A stretch of 37,750 nt of DNA from Microcaldota archaeon. Lineage in GTDB: Archaea > Micrarchaeota > Micrarchaeia > Micrarchaeales > Micrarchaeaceae. Every line of letters begins with the position of its first letter. Position 1 is the stretch's first letter. Location of the stretch: assembly GCA_021811605.1 (NCBI GenBank), contig JAJZNR010000024.1, positions 1 to 37,750 on the forward strand, in the 5' to 3' direction. This document shows, piece after piece, positions 1-9,616 of this stretch. The translations under genes were made by a program, and so were the position numbers. Under the pieces are notes generated by a model. It was not told where the DNA came from, searched no databases, and saw only the letters and a list, made by a program, of their open reading frames with translations.

Positions 1-564
1 ACCAAAACCATCGCATCTGGAGGGTCGCAGTACGGATGGATTGATGAGGAAGGAATATGGGGTTTTAAGTATGGTCAGCCAGCTTCTACCACTTTCTGTT
101 TTGCTACCGTTGCTGGCGGGTGGACTTGGTGTGGCGCTCCGCTTTCTCCCTCTTCTTATACATTCAATACAAATACCTGGTATTTTATAGCTTTTACATA
201 CAGCAACGGCAACCCCATAGAATTCTATTTGAATGATGTGCAATATCCGGGTCAAACGGAGACTGGTGTTATGACCTCCGGGTCGGCAAGTCCGCTCCAA
301 ATAGGCCCTGCCGTATCAGATACAACCACTACGCTGAATGGTGCAATTTCAAATGTTCAAATATACAATACATCTCTTTCTCAGTCAGAAATTCAAGCGC
401 TGTATCTCGAGGGCATAGGAGGCGCCCCGATCCGCCCTCAGAACATAGTGGGCTGGTGGCCGCTCAACGGCAACGCGAACGACTACTCTGGAAACAACAA
501 CAACGGCCAGCTCAACGGGGTAACTTTCTCGAGTTCGTGGGAGAGCGGTTACACCACTCCATAA
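1..564 (+). CDS. LamG/concanavalin-like surface protein, 3' part (5' end outside window)
   Basis: Frame is open from base 1 (TKTIASGGSQYGWIDEEG...). C-terminus ...SEIQALYLEGIGGAPIRPQNIVGWWPLNGNANDYSGNNNNGQLNG...SSWESGYTTP* is nearly the same as in the genes at 12092-12958 and 27884-28774. Confidence 0.85.
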   Translation, partial: TKTIASGGSQYGWIDEEGIWGFKYGQPASTTFCFATVAGGWTWCGAPLSPSSYTFNTNTWYFIAFTYSNGNPIEFYLNDVQYPGQTETGVMTSGSASPLQIGPAVSDTTTTLNGAISNVQIYNTSLSQSEIQALYLEGIGGAPIRPQNIVGWWPLNGNANDYSGNNNNGQLNGVTFSSSWESGYTTP

Positions 565-616
565 TCCAATCAAAAAAGCTTTAAGGGTCGACGTAAAACA
601 TAATCTGCTGGTTCTG

Positions 617-3073
617 ATGGCAGCAACAAGCATTAGCGCACTGGAAGGAGCGGTTCTCGACGTAGACTACCTTATAAAAGGAGGCGAAGGGCTGATACGG
701 CTCACGGTGAAATGCAATGATGGCAAGGCGTACAAGATATTCGACGAGAAGTTCAAACCGTACTTCTATTTCCTTCCAGCCAAGCCGATGACTCCCGACG
801 AGGTATCCTCCATTAACGCCATGGACCAGAACGGAGTGATAAAACCCGTGAAGGCTGTCCAGAAGAGGAAACAGCTTTTCGGAAAGGATGTCGACGGATT
901 CATGGTTTACACGAAGATACCTGGCGATGTACCGAAGCTCGGAGCTGCATTCACCAGATACGGAAGGTGCTACGAGTACGACATACCGTTCGCGAAGCGA
1001 TACTCTATCGACACCGGAGTCATTCCGCTCAGCCCGTACACTATCAGCTACTATGAGCGTGATGGCAATCTCTTCCTAGAATCGATGACGCCAAACGAGA
1101 AGGGGAAGATGCCTGACCTAAACGTCCTTGCGTTCGACATAGAGGTTTACAATCCCCTCCTACGCCCAAGGGAGGAAAAAGACCCCGTCATAATGATAAG
1201 CTACTGGTTCTCCTCCCATGGAAAAGAGAAGAGGGGCGTCATTACCTGGAAGAAGATAAATAGGGATTTCGTGGAGACTGTCGCGGACGAGAAGGCCGCG
1301 CTCTTGCGGTTCGTGGAAACAGTCAATGAGAACGACATAGACATAATTTCGGGTTACAACTCAGCGAACTTCGACATAAAATACCTCCTTGAGCGGGCGA
1401 AGCGCCTCAGGATTGACTTCAATCTAAGCAGGTTTGAAGGAGACACCAAGATAGAGAGGCACGGCATGGTCGACCGCGTGAAGATTTCCGGCCGTGTCCA
1501 CATCGACATGTACCTGGTCACCCGTTTCATTGCCGTGGTGGGCGCATCAGAATACATACTGAAGCTCAACAGCTACACGCTCGACAACGTCTATGCTGCG
1601 CTTAGCGGAGGGAAGAAGATGGCTGCGGACAAGAAGAAGATGCAGCAGAACACATTCAGGTATTGGGATGGCACCGACGCCGAGCGGTGCGAGCTCGCGG
1701 ATTACAGCCTTGGCGATTCCGAGGCGCTCATGACGATTTATACCACCTTCGCCCCGATAATAATCGAACTATCCAGGACAACCGGAGACATGCTGACGGA
1801 CACCTCCGTTTCTACTGCTGGGCAGCTTGTGGAATTCATGCTCATGAGGTACGCATATGCGCACGGGGAGGTTATCCCAAACAAACCCGCAGAGGGAGAG
1901 ATGGATGCAAGATCTTCAAACCCTATAGAAGGGGCGTATGTGAAGACCCCCGAACCCGGAATCTACAACGATATCGTGGTGTTCGACTTCCGAGGGCTGT
2001 ATCCTTCGATAATAATATCGCACAACATCGATCCGTCTTCCATCTGCACCGACTGCAAGGAGTACCACGAGGCGCCAAACGGCGTAAAGTTCGACAAGAA
2101 GAGGCTGTCCATAACCCCGATCATACTCAAGTATCTTGTAGACCAGAGAAGCCAGGTGAAGAAGCTATACAAGAAGGACCCCGGCAACGTGGTGCTAGGC
2201 TCGCGTTCGCAAGCGCTGAAGATTATCGCGAACTCCTTCTACGGCTATCTCGGTTATGCGCGCGCCCGCTGGTACTCTAGGGACTGTGCCGCCGCTGTGA
2301 CTGCCTATGGGCGGCAGTACATAAAGGATAACATCGCATTCGCAGAGCAGAAGGGCTTCAAGGTGATATACAGCGACACCGATTCTATACTCATGCTTCT
2401 CGGGGATAAGAAGAAGGAAGACGCCCTGACGTTCATGAAGGAGGTGAACGCACACCTCCCCGAGACCATGGAGCTCGAGCTTGAGGACTTCTATACCCGA
2501 GGCGTGTTTGTAGGAAAGAAAGTGCAGGGGGATGTCACCGGAGCGAAGAAGAAGTACGCTCTCATTTCAGAATCTGGGAGGATAAAGATACGCGGATTCG
2601 AACTGGTGAGAAGAGACTGGTCCCGGATATCCCGCGAGACTCAGCGCGCAGTGCTGGAGGCGATACTGAAGGAGGGCAGCAAGGAAAAGGCCGCAGAGAT
2701 AGTGAAGGACGTGATAAAGAAACTTAGGGAGGGAAAGGTGCCTCTGAGCGAGCTCGTCATAAACACACAGCTGAGGAAGGGAATCGAAGGATATAAGGCG
2801 ATAAAGTCCCCGGAGCTCGCCGCTGCGAAGAAAGCCGTGGAGAAGGGCTTCAAGACACGCGACGAGGTAGAGCACTCCGTCATAGGGTATGTGATAACGA
2901 AGCACGGCAGCACCATCTCGGAGAAGGCGATGCTGGAAGGAATGGCGGAGGACTATGACCCGGAGTATTACATAAACCACCAGGTAATACCAGCCACCAT
3001 GAGGATATTGAAGGAGCTCGACTTCAGCGAGGAAGAGCTAAAAGGTCTAGGGAAGCAAAGGAAGCTGATGTGA
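617..3073 (+). CDS. polB: Family B DNA-directed DNA polymerase
   Basis: 818 aa; exonuclease motif LAFDIEVYNP, DFRGLYPSIIISHNIDPSS, ALKIIANSFYGYLGY, YSDTDSILML. Confidence 0.96.
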   Translation: MAATSISALEGAVLDVDYLIKGGEGLIRLTVKCNDGKAYKIFDEKFKPYFYFLPAKPMTPDEVSSINAMDQNGVIKPVKAVQKRKQLFGKDVDGFMVYTKIPGDVPKLGAAFTRYGRCYEYDIPFAKRYSIDTGVIPLSPYTISYYERDGNLFLESMTPNEKGKMPDLNVLAFDIEVYNPLLRPREEKDPVIMISYWFSSHGKEKRGVITWKKINRDFVETVADEKAALLRFVETVNENDIDIISGYNSANFDIKYLLERAKRLRIDFNLSRFEGDTKIERHGMVDRVKISGRVHIDMYLVTRFIAVVGASEYILKLNSYTLDNVYAALSGGKKMAADKKKMQQNTFRYWDGTDAERCELADYSLGDSEALMTIYTTFAPIIIELSRTTGDMLTDTSVSTAGQLVEFMLMRYAYAHGEVIPNKPAEGEMDARSSNPIEGAYVKTPEPGIYNDIVVFDFRGLYPSIIISHNIDPSSICTDCKEYHEAPNGVKFDKKRLSITPIILKYLVDQRSQVKKLYKKDPGNVVLGSRSQALKIIANSFYGYLGYARARWYSRDCAAAVTAYGRQYIKDNIAFAEQKGFKVIYSDTDSILMLLGDKKKEDALTFMKEVNAHLPETMELELEDFYTRGVFVGKKVQGDVTGAKKKYALISESGRIKIRGFELVRRDWSRISRETQRAVLEAILKEGSKEKAAEIVKDVIKKLREGKVPLSELVINTQLRKGIEGYKAIKSPELAAAKKAVEKGFKTRDEVEHSVIGYVITKHGSTISEKAMLEGMAEDYDPEYYINHQVIPATMRILKELDFSEEELKGLGKQRKLM

Positions 3074-4002
3074 TTGGAATGCCAGACGAAGATGTTGAGA
3101 TTTCCGGAGAAGTGGACATCGGGCTTGTCAAGGATGTCGGCGCCTTCTCATTCAAGGCGCTCCAGAAAGCGAAATCTATGGTCAAGGTAGGCATCAGGCT
3201 TATCGACGTGGCTGATGCTGTGGAGGGGCTGCTGAAAGAGAACGGCTACACACCAGCGTTCCCGCTCAACCTCTCTGTCAACAACGAAGCCGCACATTAC
3301 ACCCCGACACTTAACGATGAGAAGGTCTTCCGGGAGGGAGACCTGGTGAAGGTCGATTTCGGGGCGGCGAAGGATGGAATCCTTGGCGACAACGCAGTAA
3401 CCGTGGACCTTGGCGGCAACAACAGTGCATTGATCCAGGCTGCCGAGGAAGCGGTAGCCGCCGGAGTAGCCACGGTCAAAGCCGGCGTCGAGGTGGGAAG
3501 GGTAGGCAGGGCCATAGAGGAGGCGATAACCAGGAGGGGATTCAGGCCTATAAAGAACCTTGGCGGACACGGCGTGGAGGTGCACGACCTGCACGCCAGC
3601 GTGTTCATTCCGAACTACGACAACAAGGACGACACCACCCTGGAGGAGGGGCAGGTTATCGCGATAGAGCCTTTCGCCACCGATGGGAAGAGGGAACTGG
3701 TGGTCGAGAGCGACATATGCGAAATATTCTCTTTTTACGGAGAGGTCCCGGTGCGGCATCCGATAGCCAGGAAGATACAGAGCGAGCTCTCAAGCAATTA
3801 CAAGAGCGAGCCTTTCGCAGCGAGATGGCTGTCGAACGTCGCCGCGACAAGGTTTGAACTTTATTCCGGGCTCACCGAGCTCTACAGGGCGGGAGCGCTG
3901 GAACGATACCCGATACTGGTTCTTCCTGAGGGGTCGATGGTGGCACAGCACGAGGTCGAGGTCCTGGTAGAGAAAGATTCTTGTAGCGTGCTGACTAAAT
4001 GA
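3070..4002 (+). CDS. map: Type II methionine aminopeptidase
   Basis: FPLNLSVNNEAAHYTP, VKVDFGAAKDG, NLGGHGVEVHDLHA, IAIEPFATDG; start may be ATG 3079. Confidence 0.93.
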   Translation: MIGMPDEDVEISGEVDIGLVKDVGAFSFKALQKAKSMVKVGIRLIDVADAVEGLLKENGYTPAFPLNLSVNNEAAHYTPTLNDEKVFREGDLVKVDFGAAKDGILGDNAVTVDLGGNNSALIQAAEEAVAAGVATVKAGVEVGRVGRAIEEAITRRGFRPIKNLGGHGVEVHDLHASVFIPNYDNKDDTTLEEGQVIAIEPFATDGKRELVVESDICEIFSFYGEVPVRHPIARKIQSELSSNYKSEPFAARWLSNVAATRFELYSGLTELYRAGALERYPILVLPEGSMVAQHEVEVLVEKDSCSVLTK

Positions 4003-4006
4003 TTTC

Positions 4007-4201
4007 GTGATTATTGTGCAAGTGAAACACTCTGCCAAGACCGCCGCTGAAAAAGAGGATAACAGCAACTCGCGCACGCGCCTGGCAATAGCACGGATAA
4101 TCAGAGCAGTAGGGGGACTTCTGCGCGTTCAAGACACCGTAGATATGAGCGACTCAGAGATGCTGTCGCTGCAGCAGCAGTTCCTTGGACCCAAGATGTG
4201 A
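4007..4201 (+). CDS. Small hypothetical protein (64 aa)
   Basis: GTG-initiated ORF just after map; no recognised family. Confidence 0.35.
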   Translation: MIIVQVKHSAKTAAEKEDNSNSRTRLAIARIIRAVGGLLRVQDTVDMSDSEMLSLQQQFLGPKM

Positions 4202-4371
4202 TACGATTTCTGTATCCGGAGAATACAAGAGCGATAGATGCGAGAGTAGTGATCACATGAGTTGCCGGCAGTAACCTGAAAAGAGGATTTGGTGCCGCAA
4301 AGCTGCTAGAAAGATTTAAATTTCACACCAAATCGTAAAAAGAGTACCGAATGTGAGCATTCGAGCAATAT

Positions 4372-4869
4372 CTACCATACATCCGGGATCTGGCGCCTGC
4401 GATCCTCTTCTATTTGGTCGTGTACGCGTTCCCAATGCTCCTCTCGCGCCCTTCTCCGTTTTTCTTCTTGCATTTCCGCCCATTGCTCTGTAGCTGCGCT
4501 GTACACCAAATCCGGGACGTTATTGTTATTGTGATTCTGTGTTTGGTTCAGCAGCAAAGCCTCTAATTGGGCATTTCTGGCAGCCGCCGCTCTTTCCTCA
4601 CAGGTTTTTTGTATCTTTGCGTTCCAATCTTTGAATAACAGACGTATCCTTCCGGTCAGCGTCTTTCTCAGCCTTTCCCGCTCAGCCTGTCTTGCTGCGT
4701 CTGCCATTTCTCTCTGGTTAAGGGCATTGATTAACTGTGCGAATTCATTATTGTCGAGCCCGCTGGTAAACCGAGCGCACCCAAAATCACCAAAATAGTT
4801 CCTGGTTGAGTCGAATTCCCGCAACAGCGTTTGTGGGTCCCTCGGCATATTTCTTCCAACAGTGGCCAT
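4372..4869 (-). CDS. Hypothetical, charged/coiled-coil-like protein
   Basis: 165 aa ORF rich in Glu/Arg/Ala; no recognised domain. Confidence 0.5.
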   Translation of the reverse strand: MATVGRNMPRDPQTLLREFDSTRNYFGDFGCARFTSGLDNNEFAQLINALNQREMADAARQAERERLRKTLTGRIRLLFKDWNAKIQKTCEERAAAARNAQLEALLLNQTQNHNNNNVPDLVYSAATEQWAEMQEEKRRRAREEHWERVHDQIEEDRRRQIPDVW

Positions 4870-5072
4870 TCAATCACTTCCTTTGCAGGAAATCGAATAT
4901 CTGAGTATTTATGGCTTTTCTGCGAACCCAGCATCTATCCACAAAAATGGAATATTCCAACATTCTCTTTACTGCACCCTCGAAATTCCCTCGATTCCAC
5001 TACATCAGAATCTAAGCAAGCTTTTTAAATGCAATCTCTCTATACAGTATGCGACCAATAGACGGTGTTCCA

Positions 5073-5324
5073 ATGGTAAAATTCATCATAGCCAGGCAGC
5101 TAGTAGGGAAGAAGGTAATCACGAGCGACGGATTTGACGTCGGTCGTCTGTTCGACCTAGAAGTCAGTGAGGTCACGGGCAAGATAGTCAACCTCGTGAT
5201 AGAGCCGAACATGGATTCCGGCCTCTCATCGAAGATGAAGATCGATGGCGGGCAGATAAAGGTTCCGTACAACTCGGTCCTGGCGGTAAACGACTACTGC
5301 GTAGTCGACAGGAAGAACTGGTAA
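5073..5324 (+). CDS. PRC-barrel domain protein
   Basis: MVKFIIARQLVGKKVITSDGFDVGRLFDLEVSEVTGKIVNLVIEPN; GGTG(5064-5067)-N5-ATG start. Confidence 0.85.
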   Translation: MVKFIIARQLVGKKVITSDGFDVGRLFDLEVSEVTGKIVNLVIEPNMDSGLSSKMKIDGGQIKVPYNSVLAVNDYCVVDRKNW

Positions 5325-5423
5325 GGTTCTTCCCTTCTTTCTTTCTTTCCCTTTGTTTTGATCTAGCTGCAGGCTCACGCCTGCCTTTTTATATCTGTTT
5401 TTCCCATTGAATACGGTGCTTTT

Positions 5424-6116
5424 ACGATAATCTGCGGCGGAGACGAGGCTGGAAGAGGGGCGGTGCTCGGCCCTCTCGTGATATCCCTTGTAGCTGTAAA
5501 AAGCGCGAACGAAAAGAAGCTCGCCGACATAGGTGTTCGTGACTCTAAGCTGCTCACCAGGGAGCGCCGCGAGGACCTCTTCAAGAAAATCCAGGGCGCC
5601 GCTGTAGAGGTGCTGGTCGACAGGATAACCCCGGAAGAGATAAACAACGCGATGCTCAACAAGATATCGCTCAACGAGCTCGAAGCCGTGCGCTTCGCCC
5701 GCCTCTTTGAGAGAATGCAGAACCACGCGTCGACGCTCTATCTCGACTCGCCCGACGTGGTGGCGCACAAGTTCGGCATGAGGGTGAATATCTACGCCAC
5801 GAAGCCCACGACGGTGGACGGGATAAAGATGTCGAAGGCGAAGGGATCAACCAAGATAATAGCGGAGCACAAGGCGGACGCCCGCTACCCGGTGGTGAGC
5901 GCCGCAAGCATAATCGCCAAAGTGACGAGGGATGCCGCAGTGAGCGACCTTCGCAAGGAACTTGGTGTTGATATAGGTTCCGGCTATCCGTCGGACCAGA
6001 CGACGATAGATGCAGTGAGGGCGAACCTGAAGGATCCATCGTTCAGGAAGCACGTAAGGGAGTACTGGGTCACCGTAGACGGGATAAAACAGTCGCGGAT
6101 GGAGGCGTTCATCTAG
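5424..6116 (+). CDS. rnhB: Ribonuclease HII; probable non-canonical ACG start
   Basis: TIICGGDEAGRGAVLGPLVIS contains the RNase HII DEAGRG motif; also YLDSPDVVAHKF, AEHKADARYPVVSAASIIAKVTRD, GSGYPSDQTT. The motif lies upstream of the first canonical start (GTG 5463). Confidence 0.9.
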   Translation, partial: TIICGGDEAGRGAVLGPLVISLVAVKSANEKKLADIGVRDSKLLTRERREDLFKKIQGAAVEVLVDRITPEEINNAMLNKISLNELEAVRFARLFERMQNHASTLYLDSPDVVAHKFGMRVNIYATKPTTVDGIKMSKAKGSTKIIAEHKADARYPVVSAASIIAKVTRDAAVSDLRKELGVDIGSGYPSDQTTIDAVRANLKDPSFRKHVREYWVTVDGIKQSRMEAFI

Positions 6117-6184
6117 CATTGCAATGCGGCGGCCCACGCAAAGTCTTATTTATCTGACGTACCGCTACTTACTACTGCTTACAG

Positions 6185-6259
6185 GGACCTGTGGCGTAAC
6201 TTGGATAGCGCGTCTGGCTTCGGACCAGAAGGTTGCGGGTTCAAATCCCGCCAGGTCCG
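6185..6259 (+). tRNA. tRNA-Arg (anticodon TCG), no encoded CCA
   Basis: Acceptor GGACCTG/CAGGTCC, anticodon loop CTTCGGA, T-arm GCGGG-TTCAAAT-CCCGC. Confidence 0.95.
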
Positions 6260-6277
6260 TCAATACAAGGTTTTGAT

Positions 6278-6841
6278 ATGATTGCGGATCTGTACAAGAT
6301 AAAGAAAAGTGCCAAATACGGGAAAAGCTTAGTTGCAACACAGTATATACCCAAAGGGACTATCGATGCTTTTGCATGTAAGAAATGTGGAACTTATTCT
6401 GAGGAAGAACTGGCTAAATTGTCAAAGAAGGAGTTGGATTTCTTGGTGGACCATGAGATAAAAGGGGAAGACGGGTTGTACGCCCGCGTTTGTGATAAAA
6501 GGATGATGTATGACAATCATTCCTGCAATGCAAATTGCTTAAGTTCTGGTAAGGGGTTCAGTATCGTTGTAAGGGACATCAAGAAGGGGGAAGAAGCAAA
6601 AGCGGATTATAGAAGGTATGGAGAAGAACTTCATTTTGCAGGCGGTTGCAAATGCGGAGAGAAAAACTGTATGGGAAATTCAACATTCAGGCCACCTGCG
6701 TCGAAGAAATTACAAAAGTTCTGGGACGAGGAGATAGGTTCCGCGTTAAAGCTAATCCCATATGTGAAGCAGCCACTAAAGAGAGAACTCCTGAAAGAAC
6801 ACCCAGAATTGGGTTATCTTTTTAACAAGGACAAAAGGTAA
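6278..6841 (+). CDS. SET-domain protein (putative protein lysine methyltransferase)
   Basis: MMYDNHSCNANC (NHSCxPN-like), KKGEEAKADYR, post-SET-like CKCGEKNCMG; ORF-track start 6233 lies inside tRNA-Arg, so ATG 6278 preferred. Confidence 0.85.
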   Translation: MIADLYKIKKSAKYGKSLVATQYIPKGTIDAFACKKCGTYSEEELAKLSKKELDFLVDHEIKGEDGLYARVCDKRMMYDNHSCNANCLSSGKGFSIVVRDIKKGEEAKADYRRYGEELHFAGGCKCGEKNCMGNSTFRPPASKKLQKFWDEEIGSALKLIPYVKQPLKRELLKEHPELGYLFNKDKR

Positions 6842-6987
6842 ACTGCATCACTTACCCGCGTCTTTCGCTTATACATGTGATGCTTATGCCAAAGAGGGAG
6901 GAACAGGTAACATAAAAATCCAGAACCGTGCCACTAATATTTTGACATTTCGCTTTCTTTAAATATCTAAAAGCCCGCAAGCGAATC

Positions 6988-7965
6988 ATGGCAATCAACA
7001 AGCCAGCGACAGAACAAAATGGCAGCGGGGAAAAGGTAGCCCGCAACATACTGGCACAGCTTTCCAGAGACGGCAGGACGGTAGTCCCGCCGCTCCACAG
7101 GGGTCATGAACAGGAGTGGGTGACGAATATCGGGTACCTGTTCGATGTTTACAGAAGGATAACGGACAGAGTCCTCACGCGTGAGCAAAACAAAATCGAC
7201 ATCCTTCTCAGGAGGCAGAAGGAGAATAACCTTAACGCGGCCAGTCTGGCTGTGAGCATGGCAGAGTCCATGCCGCTTGTCGAAGGCGAAAAGGACCTTA
7301 TCGCAGAGATACTCGACGAGATAAGCACAGGCCCTAGTGCGGGCTTGGCAGGTCCTGTAGAGAAGCTGAGGAAAGAGCTGGAGGCGCGCCAGAAAACCCT
7401 GGTGCAACAGGAAACAATATCGAACAATAAACTGGCGGAGCTCGTAATGGCGAACAGGATCGGCGAGACCATAACCGGCTTAGCCCCGGGCTTAAGGTTC
7501 CGCACACAACTTTTCAAGTACGGGACAACCATTCTCGCGATAGTCGGCGTCCCGCTTGCGATAATGGACAGCTTTGGGATACCCATAGCCGACGAGCTCA
7601 AAAGGTACACGATAACAGGTTCGGTTGTCGTGGCTGTGATATTCGGTGCGCTGAGGCTGCCTAACATTTACGAGGCGTACAAGCGCACGAAAGAGATAAG
7701 GGACATACACAAGCAGCAGATGATGATGGCAGGAGCAAAACCAGTCCACGGAATACCAAGGTTCAAGCCAAACAAGATAGAGTCTAGGCACTGGTGGCAG
7801 ATATGGAACGAGAGATGGATTGACTGGCTCCGTTTGACGGAGGCCGATTTTGTAAGCCACATCAGAGGGAACGGCCACATAGACCCTGAATATATAGCGG
7901 TGCCTGTCAGGCCGCCGCAAGAAGGAATAAATACAGGCGCAGGAATAAACTCTCATGGCAAATGA
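6988..7965 (+). CDS. Hypothetical coiled-coil/membrane protein
   Basis: 325 aa; helical N-terminus and two hydrophobic segments (TTILAIVGVPLAIM, ITGSVVVAVIFGAL). Confidence 0.8.
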   Translation: MAINKPATEQNGSGEKVARNILAQLSRDGRTVVPPLHRGHEQEWVTNIGYLFDVYRRITDRVLTREQNKIDILLRRQKENNLNAASLAVSMAESMPLVEGEKDLIAEILDEISTGPSAGLAGPVEKLRKELEARQKTLVQQETISNNKLAELVMANRIGETITGLAPGLRFRTQLFKYGTTILAIVGVPLAIMDSFGIPIADELKRYTITGSVVVAVIFGALRLPNIYEAYKRTKEIRDIHKQQMMMAGAKPVHGIPRFKPNKIESRHWWQIWNERWIDWLRLTEADFVSHIRGNGHIDPEYIAVPVRPPQEGINTGAGINSHGK

Positions 7966-8341
7966 GGCGGCTGCGGCACAACTCCAGACAGTGCCACAGA
8001 TACTGTTCAGAGACAAACAGGCGCGTATAATACTGCTGCTCAAGAACAGCCAGCAGCCGTGGTATCTTTCAACGCTGTCAAAGGCCTGCGACACGACCTA
8101 TGTGCACACGAGCAACTTCATCAAAACCTGCGAGAGCCTCGGAATCACGACTAACGAGAAACACGGGAAGATAAAGGAGATAAAGCTCACTGAACGGGGG
8201 ATGCAGCTGGCGGAGCTCCTTTCCGTGATGTATGGGATAATCAACCAGACGAGCGCGCAGCAGCAGAAGGTCAAGGCTTCAGAGCCAGCAAAGGAGGAAA
8301 AGAAGGAAGCAAAGGAAGAGAACAAGGAGGAGAAGAAATGA
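7955..8341 (+). CDS. Winged-helix DNA-binding protein with Lys/Glu-rich tail
   Basis: ARIILLLKNSQQPWYLSTLSKACDTTYVHTSNFIKTCESLGITTNEKHGKIKEIKLTERG is wHTH-like. Confidence 0.75.
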   Translation: MANEAAAAQLQTVPQILFRDKQARIILLLKNSQQPWYLSTLSKACDTTYVHTSNFIKTCESLGITTNEKHGKIKEIKLTERGMQLAELLSVMYGIINQTSAQQQKVKASEPAKEEKKEAKEENKEEKK

Positions 8342-8667
8342 AGACGCTCAAGTTCTCATGGCCGCTTGTAAAGATGATACTCTCCGGGGAGAAGACGGCA
8401 ACGTGGCGTGTCAACGACGACAAGGATTTGCGCACAGGCGACATAATCTCCTGTCTCACTCCCTCTTCCTCAGAGTTCGCCGAGATAAAGATAACAGGCG
8501 TAAAAGAAACCGTTTTCGCCAAGCTCACCCCGCAAGACAAAGAAGGTCACGAGCATTTTGCCTCGGAAGCGGAGATGTACGAGACTTATTCCAGATATTA
8601 CAAAGTTACCGTTACTCCGGAAACAAAACTGAAAATCGCGAGATTCGTAGTGCTGAAGAATCTCTAG
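8338..8667 (+). CDS. ASCH domain protein
   Basis: LKFSWPLVKMILSGEKTATWRVNDDKDLRTGDIISC is typical of the ASCH fold; ATGA overlap with upstream gene. Confidence 0.82.
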   Translation: MKTLKFSWPLVKMILSGEKTATWRVNDDKDLRTGDIISCLTPSSSEFAEIKITGVKETVFAKLTPQDKEGHEHFASEAEMYETYSRYYKVTVTPETKLKIARFVVLKNL

Positions 8668-9077
8668 GCAACTTCGATCGAGACCCTCTTCTTCACAGCA
8701 TTGAGTATGTGGCCGTAGTCCCTGTAGTGCGCCATGGCGGTTAGCCCCATCGTATACTGGCCCTGATCGGTGTTCAGGCCTGAGAAAACATCCATCCTCA
8801 CCTCCCTTTCCTCATCAGGCTGCAGCTCGCCAACCCTCACTTCCCGCTGCTTCGAGAGTCCCATCTGCTCAAACGCGAGCTGCCCAGGCAGCTCCGCGAC
8901 CAGAGACGTGAGCAACACCTCTTTTGTCATGTTCTTCACCTTCACCACCAGTGTTGCGGTGCTGTTCCTCTTCGCGTAAAGCCTGTAGGGTATCCACGCG
9001 GTTGATAACTTATATGGAGAATTCTTAGTGAGCTCCGCTCCAACGTCCTTTTTTCCGAAAAGATTGAAGATTCCCAT
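8664..9077 (-). CDS. Conserved-looking hypothetical protein
   Basis: MGIFNLFGKKDVGAELTKNSPYKLSTAWIPYRLYAKRNSTATLVVKVKNMTKE..; open frame extends to 9167. Confidence 0.65.
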   Translation of the reverse strand: MGIFNLFGKKDVGAELTKNSPYKLSTAWIPYRLYAKRNSTATLVVKVKNMTKEVLLTSLVAELPGQLAFEQMGLSKQREVRVGELQPDEEREVRMDVFSGLNTDQGQYTMGLTAMAHYRDYGHILNAVKKRVSIEVA

Positions 9078-9193
9078 CAAATCGCCTTCGAATCGCCGAC
9101 TTGCTATATGATTGTTGAAATAATCATGCTTATATAGTTTATCTTCCATTCTTTTACGACAGTTCATGGGTAGAGATTTGGCTAAGTGATGGG

Positions 9194-9616
9194 TTGCCGA
9201 TAAAATTCAATCTGACCAAGTTCGATATCCTCGCTGGGAAAATAAAAAAAGCATCGACGAAAAAAGAACAGAAAGAAATGAGCAAGGAAGAAGCGTGCGC
9301 AATGCGGCAGGCGATAATCGTCGCCTCGTTCGCGTCTGGCCACAGCTGGCAGACTTACAAGGCGCTCACAGCACCAAACGGAATACAGCTCAACTCACCG
9401 GTAGTAAGGCAGGAACACACAGAAGCGAGGAATAGCAAGTGGAAGCTAGTCACACCCTTCAACTTGGTCGAGGTCGCCAACATGAACATCCCGGATACCA
9501 CTTTCTCGCAGTGGCTATTTTTCAATGCCGATAAGGCGGAGCACGAGGAGTACAAGGCTGCCTGGAAGGCTCTCAATTCCGAGTTTCAGACTGCCTGCGA
9601 CGAGATAACTCAATAA
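9194..9616 (+). CDS. Hypothetical protein (140 aa), TTG start
   Basis: Open frame, typical local codon usage, AGTG-N5-TTG. Confidence 0.6.
   Translation: MPIKFNLTKFDILAGKIKKASTKKEQKEMSKEEACAMRQAIIVASFASGHSWQTYKALTAPNGIQLNSPVVRQEHTEARNSKWKLVTPFNLVEVANMNIPDTTFSQWLFFNADKAEHEEYKAAWKALNSEFQTACDEITQ

Noticed and set aside
1663-2280. 205-aa ORF overlapping polB on the same strand in another frame
   Set aside because: Fully inside the well-supported polB gene; composition is that of a shadow frame in GC-rich coding DNA.
4248-4279. C/D-like half motif GTGATCA...CTGA
   Set aside because: Box C is imperfect and no C'/D' pair is present.
6233-6277. ORF-track extension of the SET gene into tRNA-Arg
   Set aside because: Start codon falls within the tRNA; ATG 6278 is the plausible start.
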